Assembly (NCBI GenBank): GCA_016490735.1
Contig: JAEMWC010000211.1
Location: forward strand, 527,501-591,500
From: Pachyseris speciosa
Lineage: Eukaryota; Cnidaria; Anthozoa; Scleractinia; Pachyseridae
Direction: 5' to 3'
Length of the DNA: 64,000 bases
Positions within the stretch are counted from its first letter, which is position 1, and every line of letters starts with the position of its first letter. Of this stretch, positions 22,416 to 33,659 are shown piece after piece. The position numbers were made by a program, and so were the translations under genes. The notes under the pieces are model-generated. The model was not told where the DNA came from and made no database searches. It saw nothing but the letters and a program-made list of their open reading frames with translations.

Positions 22416-22901
22416 TACAAAAATAGGTAGATCACTGTGATCCATACATGAGATCATCGTCAATCTAAGTGGGCGTGAACCGTTCTTCCAAGAATGGAAC
22501 GGACATTCGAATTCCTCTTTGTAACTTTCGGCATTTGAATGGAATAGTATAGTTTTTATCCTCAATTTCCGAAAATGTATACTTGACGGGTTGCCAAAAC
22601 TCAGCTACACGGTGTTTGCTGTTTTCAACAAACCCAACAAATAAAGGGCAAATGAAAACGTCCCAAAATCTTATTAATAACAAAATTCTCTCCACATTTC
22701 TGAAAACAATATCATTAAAATAATTTCTAACTAGATAACAATATAGCAATATTATGTCACATGCAGTGGTCTTAAGTGTCTTTGCACTTTTCGTCAAGTA
22801 GACGACCAAACTCTGCAGATTTGATCCACTTCGACAAAACAGATAAATGCCCCAAAATTATTCAGTTTTGACCAGATCACAGGACCCATTTAGCTTATAT
22901 T

Positions 22902-22907
22902 TTTATT
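22902..22907 (-). promoter_or_regulatory. Candidate poly(A) signal of DUF229 copy B
   Basis: AATAAA on the minus strand about 120 bp after the stop codon at 23028, the first such hexamer downstream. Confidence 0.4.
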
Positions 22908-23027
22908 GTTTTTACCAAGGTATCACAAAATCGGGATTTCTGATACAGTAGCCACAACTCCTAGCTATAAATAGATCCCTAATGTGGCGTGTAGCCAAAT
23001 CGTGTGATATCTCTCTTTAAAAATATC

Positions 23028-24292
23028 CTACAAACAATAGCAATATTTACGTACAAGTGGGTAAAGATTTCGAATGCAGTAGATCTGGTCTTTATAAGCA
23101 TCCAGACGACTAATATCTCCAACAATAGAAGGGGCACCTTTGATCATTTTTACAGAAGCCTCGTAAAATCCCTCATTAGGGGATGTGACTATCTGTAACT
23201 GGTACAAAGTATCTCTAACAAGAGTATTTTTCGATTTCTTTCCAAATTCAAGACCGCAGGAGTCACAAACCTCGTCGCGTTTAGTTTTTTTCATAAACTG
23301 AAGAGTTTCACTCGGCATATCACGGAAAGCGCTTCTTACTTCCATTAGCTCCAGCTTATGGCACAGTTTCTTTACTTTAGGGTTCTGGGAAAGCACGTGA
23401 TTTATATGGCTCACTATGAAATCCGCTAACGTTTGGACTACGGGCTCATCAACTGAAATTTCCTCCAAGTTAAGACAAGGGCACCAGTGTTCTTCAACGC
23501 CTGCAACAGCGCATGTGCGACTTTCAGCATCAATTCTATTAAACAAGCTTTGGCCGGTTATGATACCACTTGGATACTTGGGATATGTGATAATATGGCG
23601 CAAGGTGGCATACACATCAAATGGCGTGGTTAGAACGCGAGAATTGTGGACGAGATTGTTGTAGAGGTCTGGGTACAATTCAGAAAACCATCCAGGCGTT
23701 GTGATTGACAGAAACGGAAGCCGCTCCTCAAGCTTTCCTTGAATTGTTTTCCTCACTTCAGAAAAGCGCGCTCCGTGGTCGCTGAAAACGATTAAAAATG
23801 TGCTGTTGAGGAATGATTCTTCTTTCATGCGCTGCAGAAAGTGTTTGAAATCATCATCTGCGTAGCCGACCGTATTTGCATCATCGTGGGAAATAGCGTC
23901 ATGAGAAACAAAAGTAAACTTAGGTGTGGTCTTGTACGCGCGAAAATAACTCAGCAAATATTCCAAAGAAACTTTATGAGAGGCTCGACTGTTAATGCAG
24001 TATTTGTGTATCATATCCGCTGCTGCCATCCAAAATGGTCGAGAATAATGATCCGTCGGTGGATTGCTAAACCCCGTCAAACGGTAATTAAAGACTGCGT
24101 GCTGAGGTGAATCCTCAGAGAACATCGTAACATATCCTTTCTCTTTGTAATCCCGGAATATCCATCGCCAGTTGTCAACAGGTTTGGCTGCATCTCCCAT
24201 ATCTCTTCTGGCCTCCGGCTGTTTCTTCTCTGCAATTCCTGTCAGAATTGCGGCCAGCTGTGCCGTGGTGCCATCTCCTACAATTGTCTCAC
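23028..24292 (-). CDS. DUF229 copy B, exon 4 (main catalytic domain)
   Basis: Extends 92 nt upstream of the first internal ATG to a splice acceptor (AATAAAAG, 24293). The added codons read ETIVGDGTTAQLAAILTG, the conserved family motif, which settles the border. SDHGARF lies near 23770-23783. Cys pairs (CPC; CDSC) occur in the C-terminal third. Stop at 23028-23030. Confidence 0.9.
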
Positions 24293-27200
24293 CTTTTATT
24301 TGAAAAAATAAACAACAACAACCCAGCCTGACATTTCTGATATTTTACTTCTGTGTGGATGACGTTAGAATGGGGAATGGAAGGCGGAGGGGATAGAGCG
24401 CGCGTGAAACGGGGGACCACGCGCGCACGTTTCCCCCTCTCGCCTTCCATTCTAAAGCGCCTGCTTCGTAGGGTAATTCTTTGTACAGGTAATCACATGA
24501 TTTCAAGTGCTATTTGGAATAAACGAGCACGAGTAAAATTTTCAAAGGCTGACAAAATTCGGGCGAGTGCAATTTGTGGTCTCAAAATTTAACAAGTGCT
24601 CATTTATTTCAAATTGCGCGAGAAAAATCATGTGATTACTTATTTTAATAAGTTAAAAATACGTCGATATATTCCAAACCAGTGAGAAAGGAGATATTTG
24701 CAGTGCAAAAGTTGAAATTAGCAATGCAGACAGGTGAAATTTGCATTGCAAAACGGTGAAATTGAAAATGACTGACAGCAAAGTTGCCAGTGAGAACAAA
24801 AACAAAATGGCGGGCAGGTTTTAATCGAGAGTTGTGAAAGACAGCGCGAAAAACAAAAACACGAAATTGAGTACTACCAACTGGCTGCGAGTGTGGCAGA
24901 CCTGGGCGAAAGGAAAAAGCCACGACGAAAACATTGAGTCGTACGAGCCAAGGAGAGCTCAATAACGACCTCGGGCAATTTTTGTATTCAATAATAACAG
25001 TAATTTTTATGCATACAAAAATTTCCTGTCTGTCTACACGCTGTTGCGTAATTTTGTTGCGTACCTCCGGTTCATAGCTTCTAATATTTTGGTCGTGGTA
25101 CTTTTGCGCTGCCCAAGACCTCCAAACTTTTAGCTACTTGCTTGTGCTTTGCTGCTACTCTCTTCAAATCCGTTCGCCATTTTGTTTCGAGACAGCCGAT
25201 TTGCAACTTTGCGAACCTGTCAGTCAACCTGTCAACCATTCTTGATTTCACCTCTAATTTTCTGCACTCAATTTCTCATTTCTTTACTACATTTGGGATA
25301 AATTGACACGCTCTCCACCAATAAGATCTCCGAAATTTTGTATGTAGATACCAGTAGTCACACGATTTCGACTGCAAGTTGGAATAATTGAGCACGAGTA
25401 AATTTTTCAAAGACAATTTTTGTCTTTAAAAACTCAGTTTACCAATGCTCATTTATTCCAAAATTGCACAAGAAAAATAATGTTATTACTTGTTAGTAAT
25501 CTGCATACGTGTGTGTTAACAATTGTGCGGCTACGTAAAATTGCCCGAGGTCGTTATTGAGTTCTCCTTGGCTCGTACGACTCAATGTTTTTTTTTCCCG
25601 TGGCTTTTTCCTTTCGCCCAGGTCTGACACGCTCGCAGCCAGTTGGTAGTACTCAATTTTCGTGTCCCGTGTCCGAAATTTTGTATGTAGATACCAGTAG
25701 TCACACGATCTCGACTGCAAGTTGGAATAATTGAGCACGAGTAAATTTTAAAGACAATTTTTGTCTTTAAAAACTCAGTTTACCAGTGCTCATTTATTCC
25801 AAAATTGCACAAGAAAAATAATGTTATTACTTGTTAGTAATCTGCATACGTGTGATCACTTGTTAATAATTTGTGCGGCTGCGTAAAATCGCCCGAGGTC
25901 GTTATTGAGTTCTCCTTGGCTCTTACGACTCAAGGTTTTTTTTTTTCGTGGCTTTTTCCTTTCGCCCAGGTCTGCCACGCTCGCAGCCAGTTGGTAGTAC
26001 TCAATTTCGTGTTTTTGTTTTTCACGTTGTCTTTCAAACTCTCGATTAAAACTGAGTTACAAGCCACTAGTGACAGCGCGTTACTCAAGCCGAAAATGCT
26101 AAAAAATGTATAAGGCGCAAACACTGGATCCCCCCCCCCCCCCTCTAACCCTAACCCTAACCAATCCCTAAGTATTTTCGGCTTGGGTGACGCGCTGTCG
26201 CTAGTGGCTTTTAAGTGAGTTACAATCGCCAAAGCTGCCCGCCATTTTGTTTTTGTTGTGACTGGCAACTTTTCAATTTCACCGTTTTGCAATGCAAATT
26301 TCACCTGTCTGCACCGTTGCCAATAGTCCAGTTGAATAAAAGCACTGAGAACGCATTTGTACAGGGTTAGCCTTGACCTAAAAATATTCACAAATACCGG
26401 CTGGAAGGTGCCACAAATTTGAAAATTAAACAGTAGACAGCTGTAAACAGGTATCTTCTCGCTGGAATTTGTGAATATACTCACTCCAGATGGAGGCTAA
26501 CCCCGTACAAATGCGTTCTCAGTACTTTTATTTAGCGGTCATGGCGAACTCGAAACTTGACTATTTCAATTTTTGCACTGCAAACTTCTCTTACCTTTAC
26601 TGGTTTGGGATATATCGACGTATTCTTGGCCAATCAGAATGCAGAAATTATTGTATGCAAATTATTCATTATTATTTTAGATACGTATCCTGACACACGG
26701 GTACCATGCATGGATGTCGACTCATTACCTGTCCTGTGTCGCAATGCAGCAAGATACTTATTTGTCAAGTGAGTGGTTCATATTCAGATTAAACCTCTAA
26801 TCGCTATTATGCTAACGATAATAACAATGATAGTCAGAATAAGCCGGGTACAAAGTGATGACCATAACTGACAAAGTGATAGACGAGGACTTTTGATGGC
26901 AATTTTCTTAAAAGGGCAGTATCATGGATTGCTAGTAAAACTGTGGAAAGCAGACCTGTTTACCGATGGCTAACGACAAATAATGGCCAAAATTTTTTTC
27001 AAAACGGCTATTTTAGCTCACGGAAACATTTGGTTACACTTGGCCAAGATGGAATGGACACCAACTTGAACTGAAAAGTCGGGCCGACGTTTTCAAGTTC
27101 TCCTCTTGCATTTTAGATGAAATTGGTAATAACTTACTGGGGCTCATGTTATCTCACTGGTGACCCAGAAGCAATACACTATTTTGCTAATGGTCAGTTC

Positions 27201-28353
27201 CTGGTGAATTGTGGGTAGATCCAGTCTTTTGTGGGGGCAAACGGCCATTTTAGGACGTAATTTGAAATTGTAATTTTGACCGTTTGCCCCCACAAAGGAC
27301 TGGATCTACCCACAATTCACCAGGAACTGATCATTAGCAAAATGGTGTATTCATAAATGAAAGTCACCGAAAATTGACTTACCTAACAAATAAAATATCA
27401 GAGATAATTCCCATGGTACTGCCCCCTTTCAAGGCAGCCCCATAATTATGTGGTCTGTTCACACAATAGGACAACTCTAAGCAAGCAATCTGGCAACCAA
27501 ACTCATTGACACACTCTATTTGTGTAGTTATTGGTCCTCTGCATTGAACGTTTAAAGCCCGGACCAAACGGGAAATGTTTGGTGACCAAACATCATTAAA
27601 CACAGTTTGGTGTCCAAACACGTTGATAATTGAAGCCCTGGCCAAACGGTTATCAAACACGACCAAACAAGGCGGCCAAACGATAACGGTGGCAGTGGCA
27701 TTGATAATGCAATAGGGGTGGCATTACCAACGACAGCGGCAATGTTTTTACCAAGTAGGCAGCAGTTATTAAAGGCAGTCTTACCTCGCATCAAGACTGA
27801 ATTGAGATCGTTAGTCAAATAGTCCAAACTGTTGGGCATCTTTCTCCTAAAGTTCGCCGCCGACACCGAGTCAAACATAACCAATGCAATATTCAGTGGA
27901 ATCCCACCAGGCTTGAGCCGTCTGTTGAGAACTTCCTCTTTTGGAAACACGTGCATGTGCACGTCACTCGTCGTCCTACCCCATGGCGTCACCACGTCGA
28001 CTTGAATGAAGTCGTGTTCAACCTTCACATTACCCGAAAATGTCACTGCGAATGAAAGGTTACGAAATGTTTTCTAAAAAAAATTTCAAACAATTCATTA
28101 AAAAATTTGGATTTATGAAAGTAACAACAGACTTACCTCCACGGCCTCTTAAATGGTTCCACAGTCTGGAGAAAAAACCTGAAATGATGTCAAAAAAAAC
28201 ATATTAAAAGGCAGAAAGGGACTAATTAGAATGGTCGTGGTACCTTGGATGTGTGTGATAAACATGGCGACTGTGTTTTGGGGACTGTTTCTCCTGCGAC
28301 ATTTTCTCAACTATACGTCAATTATAGTCACCCCTATAAAGATCCCATAAAGA

Positions 28354-28405
<52 letters not shown>

Positions 28406-31400
28406 TATTATTATTATCAATTAGAAATTGGAAAACGGACTTGTGAAAAATACGCACCGGCCTGGGTCCATCCATGTATATGGGCTTCCATAAAAGGGTC
28501 CTTTGTGTCTTCTTATTAATTATATCGTCGAAAGAAATGATCTTTTTGCAATGAAGCCGGCTTGAAAGGTTCTTATATATTGGGGGGCTAAATAACAAAT
28601 CTGAGTGTACACAACGTATGTACTAGTCAATTCCAAAAGCGCCCATCCTCCCGGGCATACCCCGGGTTTTGACCAGACATGTATCCCGCACGGTGGGGCA
28701 TTTGACTATCGGCTAAACACTGGTTTGCGGTCGCCAGCTAAAGGGTTTCGCGAGTCTCAGTTTACGCGCAAATATCCATTCATTCACCATGGGAGCCACT
28801 TCACTCCCTTCGCTTCAAGATGCCGTCTAGGTTTTCCGTTGTTTACTAAATATACGGTTGATATGCCTTTATTCAAAGTTTGGAGTGCCGACAAAAGAGA
28901 TCGGAAAGAGTTTTGGCGCACAATTTTTCCATTTCCATTTCCATTTTTATTTACCATTAACCACATAAAAATACAAAACACTAGTTTGCATAGGCAAGCG
29001 AGTTTAGATTAAAATATTTACTATGAGCGGGGAGTGGGTGGTGGGGGGCGCTGGAAATGACATATCATCTACATTCAGTCGATTCAACATCTTATCCTCT
29101 CTTTTCGATGCACCTGACGCGATGTGTTCTCCAGCAAAGAAAAGAGACTTTCTTGATTTGACTGAAGACGCGGGAGCTTCGATCAACGGTGTCTTCGCTG
29201 CAGGGTTGCACGCGGACTACCTTCATGCTGGGCTGCCGCTTTGTCCGGCACATCAAATGTACGTTTGGAGCTCTTTAAGGCTGTGATGGTTTATAAGTCG
29301 CTTAATGGTCTTTCTCCCGATTACCTTAGTTCCAAATTTGTTGTCCGTAGTAGCGTCTCTAATTAAGGGACACAGAGGGCAAACTAGCTATCCCACAGCC
29401 ACACACAAACTATATGAAAAATAGCTTCAGCTACTCTGAAGCAGTTCTTTGGAATAGTTTACCAATCGAGTTGCGGCAGGCTGACTCCCTTAGAACATTC
29501 CGGGCTGGCTGCGAGCGTTTCTTTTCATCAAATTAATTTTAGAATTTTTACACGGCACTCATGTAAAGCAGGTTTTTTTCTTGTTATTTAATATTATAGT
29601 TATTTATTGATTATTTATAGTAATTTTAGAATAATGTAGTTCTAGTCGTTGTATAATTTGTAATAATTCTGGTAAATAATTAGGTTTTTATAGTTGTGAC
29701 TGATGAGTTTACCGTGTCTAAATAAAGTTATCCTATCCTATCCTTTTGTAATAAGGCCCCCCTCTCTAATAAGCTCCCCTCCCCCCCCCCCCCCCCACCC
29801 ATCCTTTTGGGACACGAGATTTTGCAATTATTCCCTCAGGTCCCTCTTACGAAATACACTTTTTGTTTAAAAGCAAATATAAAATAAAACACACAATGCT
29901 GTTGCTCTTTCCTGCTCGATATTAAATGATAAATTTTTACTGCAGTTGTTGAAGATTTGTGCAGAAACTATTTAACACGAGAACGGCGTGTTCAAAGATT
30001 TGAAATAAGCCTCCCCCCCCCCCCCCCCCCCTCTCTCTATTAAGCCCCCCTCTCCAATAAGCACCCCTTTAATAAGGCCTGAAATGAAATAAGCCCCCCG
30101 GGGACTTATGCCTGAATTTTTTCAGGTTCTATTTTTACTACTGCTTAAGTAGTGTTCATAACTGCGATGATCATTCACGTATTCATTCTTTAATCGGCAG
30201 TTCAAATATATGATTTTCATATATTCATTCTCACAGAAAGCACTATATCAACCACCCCGGCTGCTGAAACGTCTTCATAAAAGAACCAGAAACATAATTT
30301 GAGGCGTTTATGCTTAAGAATTTTAGTCATTTTGCCAGCATTATGTTCGATGCTCTTACTATAGATGGTTTGCAGCCAATCTCTATAAACACACATAACA
30401 ATGGTGAAACAAACAAATGCTGACGGATGAACAAAAGGAGCTAGTGAGAGATTTATTGCTTACGTCCACCAACTTGGCGGCTATGACTTACATAGAAACC
30501 ACCTACAGCATTATGCCGTAAATTATGCCAGCATAATATATCTGACCCCAGCCAGCAGTAATAGGGGGATTCATGTTTACGTCATTGTTTACATTTTTGC
30601 TCATTTGCATACGGCTTTGCTTACAGAAGGAAACTTGTTGGATGTGATTTGACTCCAGGCAGCTAAAGAGCTAGTGAAATTTAATACATTGTGACATTTT
30701 TAGCTATTTAGATGTAGTATTCAAGAAGATATTGTCTTCCAAAAACTGCAAAATTTCTGGGTGGCAAAAGCACTAATGAGCTCATACATTCTTTGCAAAA
30801 TTTTGAGTTTTTAATCCCGCGTTGCACAAAAAGTATTCAATACATGAGCCTCACATTCATTGGCAGAGTTATTCATACTATGACCTTTCAATATTCAGAA
30901 CTGATTTATCTGTAGCTCCATCAGAAACTGAATTGTTCATGCTAATGAGGCAAATATTGTAAACAAGGATTCCGCTATTGGCTTCGCGTTTGTAGCCGAT
31001 CGAAATAGAGATAGTGACGTGTACCGGACTACACGGAATTGTGTATTGTTGCACCGGGAGAGAAGTCACGTATAGTTAAGGAGCGGGATGGATATTGAAT
31101 CAGGACTCGTGTTGACGCAATCATCGGTAATGATATCATTCCGCGCAGGCAAGCTGAGAATAACACTTTTCATTTTTCTCACAAATCGAATTTGTCTACA
31201 AATGTGAGTAAATCCTCACTATAAAAGAAACCAATACCAAAAATCCTTAGAGGGGATTAATTTCTAAAACTGTGGTGCTTCGTCGGTGGGTAGAAAAAAA
31301 ATCCTTAACCGTGCTTAACAAAACAATTTTCATGACGCTGCCCCGTCAAGCGTTACAATGAGTATGGCGCAACAATAGCATTATCTTCAGAAAATAAAGA

Positions 31401-32763
31401 CACGCAAGCTTGTTTGACGACGTTGAAACTTCAGATCTGTGGTTGGGTAACGCAAACTAACGACTAGTACTGTGGACATGAAGCGAAAGCCATTCAAACT
31501 TGAAACTTGAATGACAACTGTCGCTATAAACTTATCTGGTATGGGGTCAGCCGTGCGCGCAATTTGTATTATACTCAGAACGTCACAAACTGAATAAACG
31601 ATCAATAGAGCCGAGGAGTACTATTATTTTTTAAATTCGAGCCGACTTTCATTCTTGACGATTCCTGCCCTCTGTTTTAGTGCTTTCGTGGGAACATACT
31701 ACATAACACATGTTTATTTACATCTGTTTACCGTCTGTATTTTTTATTCATAGTAGTTATAAATGAAATGTGCTTGTTTCACAATGAGATATTTGTAGTT
31801 TGGGAACACTGTCACGGCCAAATGAATTGTTATTTTTGCTGTAAAGTTGAAAAAATCGACGAAAAAATGACCTCCATTGAATCAAACTGTCCCCGGTTTA
31901 TTTGAGGGGAGGAGGCGGGTGTACTCAGGCTAAAATATCCAACAGTTAAAAGCCATTTGCCCTTGTGTGTAATCGAGAGATCTCTATCGTGATAAATGAA
32001 GAACGATGGAGAGTCTAAAAACAAATTTCCGCAGTCACATGTGCAGCATATCAAGTGAAACGTCGGTGGTCACGCAATATAAATTTCAGTCACCTTTCTT
32101 GTTTCATAACTGAACTAAAAAATTTACAATCAACAACGTTCGCACGGCAGTGATGTTGATGGACACTAAGGGTGTGAAATAAGCAGATAAGGGTGCTGAA
32201 CAAAAGGGAAACATCTGGGCCAAAACGCACAGCAATTGCCGTGACGAAGATGACATGAAAAGGGCGCATGAAATAAACCTCGTTTACTTTGCTCTTCGCG
32301 TTAATTAAGTTCATCGAAATTACCTACCTGTAGAGTGCTTTTCTCTTTCACTTTTCGTGTTCAAGTTTGGCACAGGAACTGGATCCGAACGTAAAATATC
32401 GAAATCATCGCCTGGCGGTCTAACAATCTTCCTGTACTGAGCGGAGACAATTCCTTCGCCTTCCACGCGAAGCACGTTATTTTCAAAGCTTGAAAATTTC
32501 CATCCCTTGCACTGGAGCTTGCCAAGATCTCTCACAAACTTAAGTACGCTATCGTGAAATGGGTCCAGGTTTGGAAGCCTACAGGCGACTGTGCTGTTGG
32601 CAACATTTTTGACGTATTTAACACGAAGTGATCTCTTAAACGTCTGAGTTTCCGAGTGAAACAAAGTTAGTGACACTAAAATGATCCCAACGGCACACAC
32701 ACAGGCAAACACAATACGGGGAACGTAAAGCCTAACTTTACACGGAATGTTCAGACATTTCAT
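23028..32763 (-). CDS. DUF229 copy B, complete four-exon gene
   Basis: Exons 32763-32328, 28178-28137, 28045-27785 and 24292-23028 join in one frame (every junction phase 1), total 2004 nt, about 667 residues, within the usual size of DUF229 proteins. Order: short cytoplasmic N-terminus, one hydrophobic signal-anchor (about residues 10-35), stalk, then the alkaline-phosphatase/sulfatase-fold domain. Visible family landmarks are MFDSVS in exon 3 (nucleophile/metal region), GDGTT at the start of exon 4, SHD, SDHGARF (metal site) and the C-terminal LVRKYCYC. The protein should sit in a secretory or plasma membrane with the catalytic side outward. Substrate is unknown; DUF229 families are expanded in several invertebrates. 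All exon borders follow GT-AG, with acceptor 4 having the weakest pyrimidine tract. Confidence 0.88.
24366..24455. repeat. GC-rich hairpin
   Basis: TAGAATGG...AAGGCGGAGGGG...GCGCGCGTG pairs with CACGCGCGC...CCCCCTCTCGCCTTCCATTCTA. A short foldback repeat about 75 bp upstream (minus strand) of exon 4, in intron 3. Confidence 0.65.
25331..26015. repeat. 343-bp tandem duplication
   Basis: CCGAAATTTTGTATGTAGAT starts at 25330-25331 and again 343 bp later; the following sequence (GTAGTCACACGAT, GCAAGTTGGAATAATTGAGC) repeats nearly unchanged. Confidence 0.85.
26062..26215. mobile_element. MITE with 9-bp target duplication and telomere-like core
   Basis: AGCCACTAGTGACAGCGCG and its complement frame about 154 bp, flanked by TGAGTTACA on both sides (26053-26061, 26216-26224). 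The centre holds a 14-C run and three CCCTAA units. Nine-bp duplications suggest a Mutator-like or related transposase. Confidence 0.75.
26333..26534. mobile_element. MITE (TGAATAAAAGCACTGAGAAC ends)
   Basis: Left end TGAATAAAAGCACTGAGAAC and the right end's GTTCTCAGTACTTTTATTTA are inverted; the inner pair ATTCACAAATACC / GGAATTTGTGAAT also pairs. It interrupts the repeat block between CCAATAGTCCA and GCGGTCATGGC. Confidence 0.7.
26681..26768 (+). CDS. Candidate orphan exon, cysteine-containing
   Basis: ATTATTATTTTAG|AT begins and GTCAA|GTGAGT ends an 88-nt open segment (phase 1 in, 2 out). It contains RVPCMDVDSLPVLCRNAARY. The C-x-D-x6-C-x3-A spacing is loosely like the first half of an ShK-type cysteine domain, but only two cysteines are present and no partner exon was found. 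It lies on the strand opposite DUF229 copy B inside its third intron. It could be a captured exon fragment or chance. Confidence 0.2.
27172..27351. mobile_element. Foldback MITE, family 1 copy 2
   Basis: Same arms and length as 850-1030, in intron 3 of DUF229 copy B. The arms share TTCCTGGTGAATTGTGGGTA and TTGTGGGGGCAAACGGCC. Confidence 0.88.
27553..27690. mobile_element. MITE fragment related to 40122-40333
   Basis: Shares AAACGGGAAATGTTTGGTGA and TTTGGTGTCCAAAC with the element at 40122 but lacks its right end. It lies about 95 bp downstream (minus strand) of exon 3. Confidence 0.6.
27785..28045 (-). CDS. DUF229 copy B, exon 3
   Basis: 261 nt, acceptor ATTCGCAG|TG and donor CGAG|GTAAGA, phase 1 both sides. 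It encodes the start of the catalytic fold with a VKVEHDFIQVDVV strand and NIALVMFDSVSAANFRRKMP, the site that in this superfamily carries the metal-binding Asp and nucleophile. Confidence 0.9.
28137..28178 (-). CDS. DUF229 copy B, exon 2
   Basis: 42-nt micro-exon between CATTTCAG and GTAAGTC, encoding GFFSRLWNHLRGRG. Same length and phase as 4236-4277 in copy A, which confirms both. Confidence 0.88.
28349..28437. repeat. (ATT)n microsatellite
   Basis: About 22 ATT units with two ACT interruptions, in intron 1 of DUF229 copy B. Confidence 0.95.
29023..29740 (+). pseudogene. Internally deleted non-LTR retrotransposon
   Basis: From about 29275 the frame reads ...LFKAVMVYKSLNGLSPDYLSSKF..., matching the post-RT region of LINEs, then several stops, and the 3' end is a TCCTATCCTATCC tail after AATAAAG. 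Directly upstream, an 87-codon frame starts MSGEWVVGG and contains a ..DFLDLTED.. segment, possibly the start of an ORF1 joined to the tail by a large deletion. The ORF1 reading is weak; the 3' part is clear. Confidence 0.55.
29748..30100. repeat. C-rich AATAAGCCCCCC repeat
   Basis: AATAAG followed by long C runs recurs at both ends (29750-29800 and 30008-30100), with AT-rich sequence between. Probably a dispersed element; no border signature seen. Confidence 0.5.
30110..30235 (+). mobile_element. SINE body fragment
   Basis: Matches, on the plus strand, the body of the minus-strand SINE at 60420-60612, including ACTACTGCTTAAGTAGTGTT and GTTCAAATATATGATTTTCA. The tRNA-like head is absent. Confidence 0.7.
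30236..32327. other. Intron 1 of DUF229 copy B, remainder
   Basis: No coding, inverted-repeat or tandem structure that I can support. It shows no match to the corresponding intron of copy A apart from the region next to exon 2. Confidence 0.4.
32328..32763 (-). CDS. DUF229 copy B, exon 1
   Basis: Start at 32763 (MKCLNIPCK) chosen because copy A begins the same way; an upstream in-frame ATG at 32865 adds 34 residues with no counterpart. Hydrophobic segment PRIVFACVCAVGIILVSLTL serves as signal anchor. Donor ACAG|GTAGGT as in copy A. The 15-residue gap before FKRSL in copy A (a Thr/Gln-rich insert) is shorter here. Confidence 0.88.
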
Positions 32764-33009
32764 GGTTATAAACTTATATGCTGTCAAACAGAATCGTGAC
32801 ACTGCAATCTTGCCAGCGGCTTCGGTGGCGTCACGAGCGGAAAGGGAACAATCGTGCGCATGCACGAATTCTTGGCAGGTTTCCTCCCTATTTTCAAAGA
32901 GGCAGTAGTTTTTTCGTCATTAAATAGGTCTTATCGCGGTTTCAGGCGCCATCTTGGCGGGTAGGCAAAAAGAACACAAATTACAATGTTTGTATGCAAT
33001 TCCGTTGTC

Positions 33010-33351
33010 AAAAAAATGCGTGAAGCGCTTGTTTCTCAGCAAAAAGTTATATTGCTATTTAATGGTACTAGGCAAAGGGTTCCACTGACAAACTTTAAGG
33101 GATTTAGCCGTGCCACAAAACTTTCTCTGGCTTTTTTAATTTTCCATACATTCGTCTGTTATTTTTTCTCGGGAAGTTTTCAGCCCGCGGCAAAAAATTA
33201 CAGACGAATGTTTGGAAAAATTTTAAAAAGCCAGAGAATGTTTTCTCGCACGGCTAAATCCCTCAAATTTTGTCAGTGGAACACTTTGCCTAATACTATT
33301 AATTAGTAATATATTTTTTTGCTGAGAAACAGGTGCTTCACGCACTTTTTG
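33010..33351. mobile_element. Foldback MITE, ~340 bp
   Basis: AAAAATGCGTGAAGCGC and GCTTCACGCACTTTTT mark the ends. The arms continue through GTTCCACTGACAAA and AAGGGATTTAGCCGTG to a centre near 33175. It lies about 250 bp upstream of DUF229 copy B. Confidence 0.8.
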
Positions 33352-33541
33352 TGAAACTGTTATCTACCTGTTGGCTTTGCAAGTAATTAATTTTGCAAAG
33401 CGTGGACTCCGTTACATCTCATAGAGCTTCACATTTGCATAGCCGGCCTATGCTCAGACATAGTCGGCCTTTGTGTCTGGTTACGATGGCTGGACCCTAT
33501 GCAAAAATGGCTGCCTTTAAATTATTCTTTTATTCGTATTC

Positions 33542-33622
33542 TAAATAGCCTCACTAACCTCGTTTTTGAGATCAAAATCCTAAAGAATTTGTTATCCCGA
33601 ACGAGGTTAGTTAGGCTATTTA
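33542..33622. repeat. Short hairpin (AAATAGCCTCACTAACCTCG)
   Basis: The first 20 bases pair with CGAGGTTAGTTAGGCTATTT at the right across about 40 bp. Confidence 0.6.
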
Positions 33623-33659
33623 CTCGGGCTTCGTAGAGCGCCCGAGGCTAAAATACCGT

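Larger units (their letters stand above)
24600..26640. repeat. Large inverted and direct repeat block in intron 3
   Basis: 24600-24985 recurs reverse-complemented, in pieces, from about 25530 to 26640. Landmarks are CGCCCAGGTCTG, CAGCCAGTTGGTAGTACTC and GCCCGCCATTTTG. Within it the unit 25331-25673 is directly repeated (period 343 bp) to about 26015. The inverted part is further split by MITEs at 26062-26215 and 26333-26534. No transposase is recognisable; it may be a non-autonomous element. Confidence 0.7.

Noticed and set aside
22465..22809. 114-codon minus-strand frame downstream of DUF229 copy B
   Set aside because: Not an extension of DUF229 (its C-terminal LVRKYCYC and stop precede it); probably 3' UTR or flank.
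26138..26162. Interstitial telomere repeats (CCCTAA)3
   Set aside because: Only three units, lying inside a MITE next to a C run; no evidence of a chromosome end.
29695..29720. CTGATGAG resembling a hammerhead core
   Set aside because: No matching GAAA strand or stems nearby.
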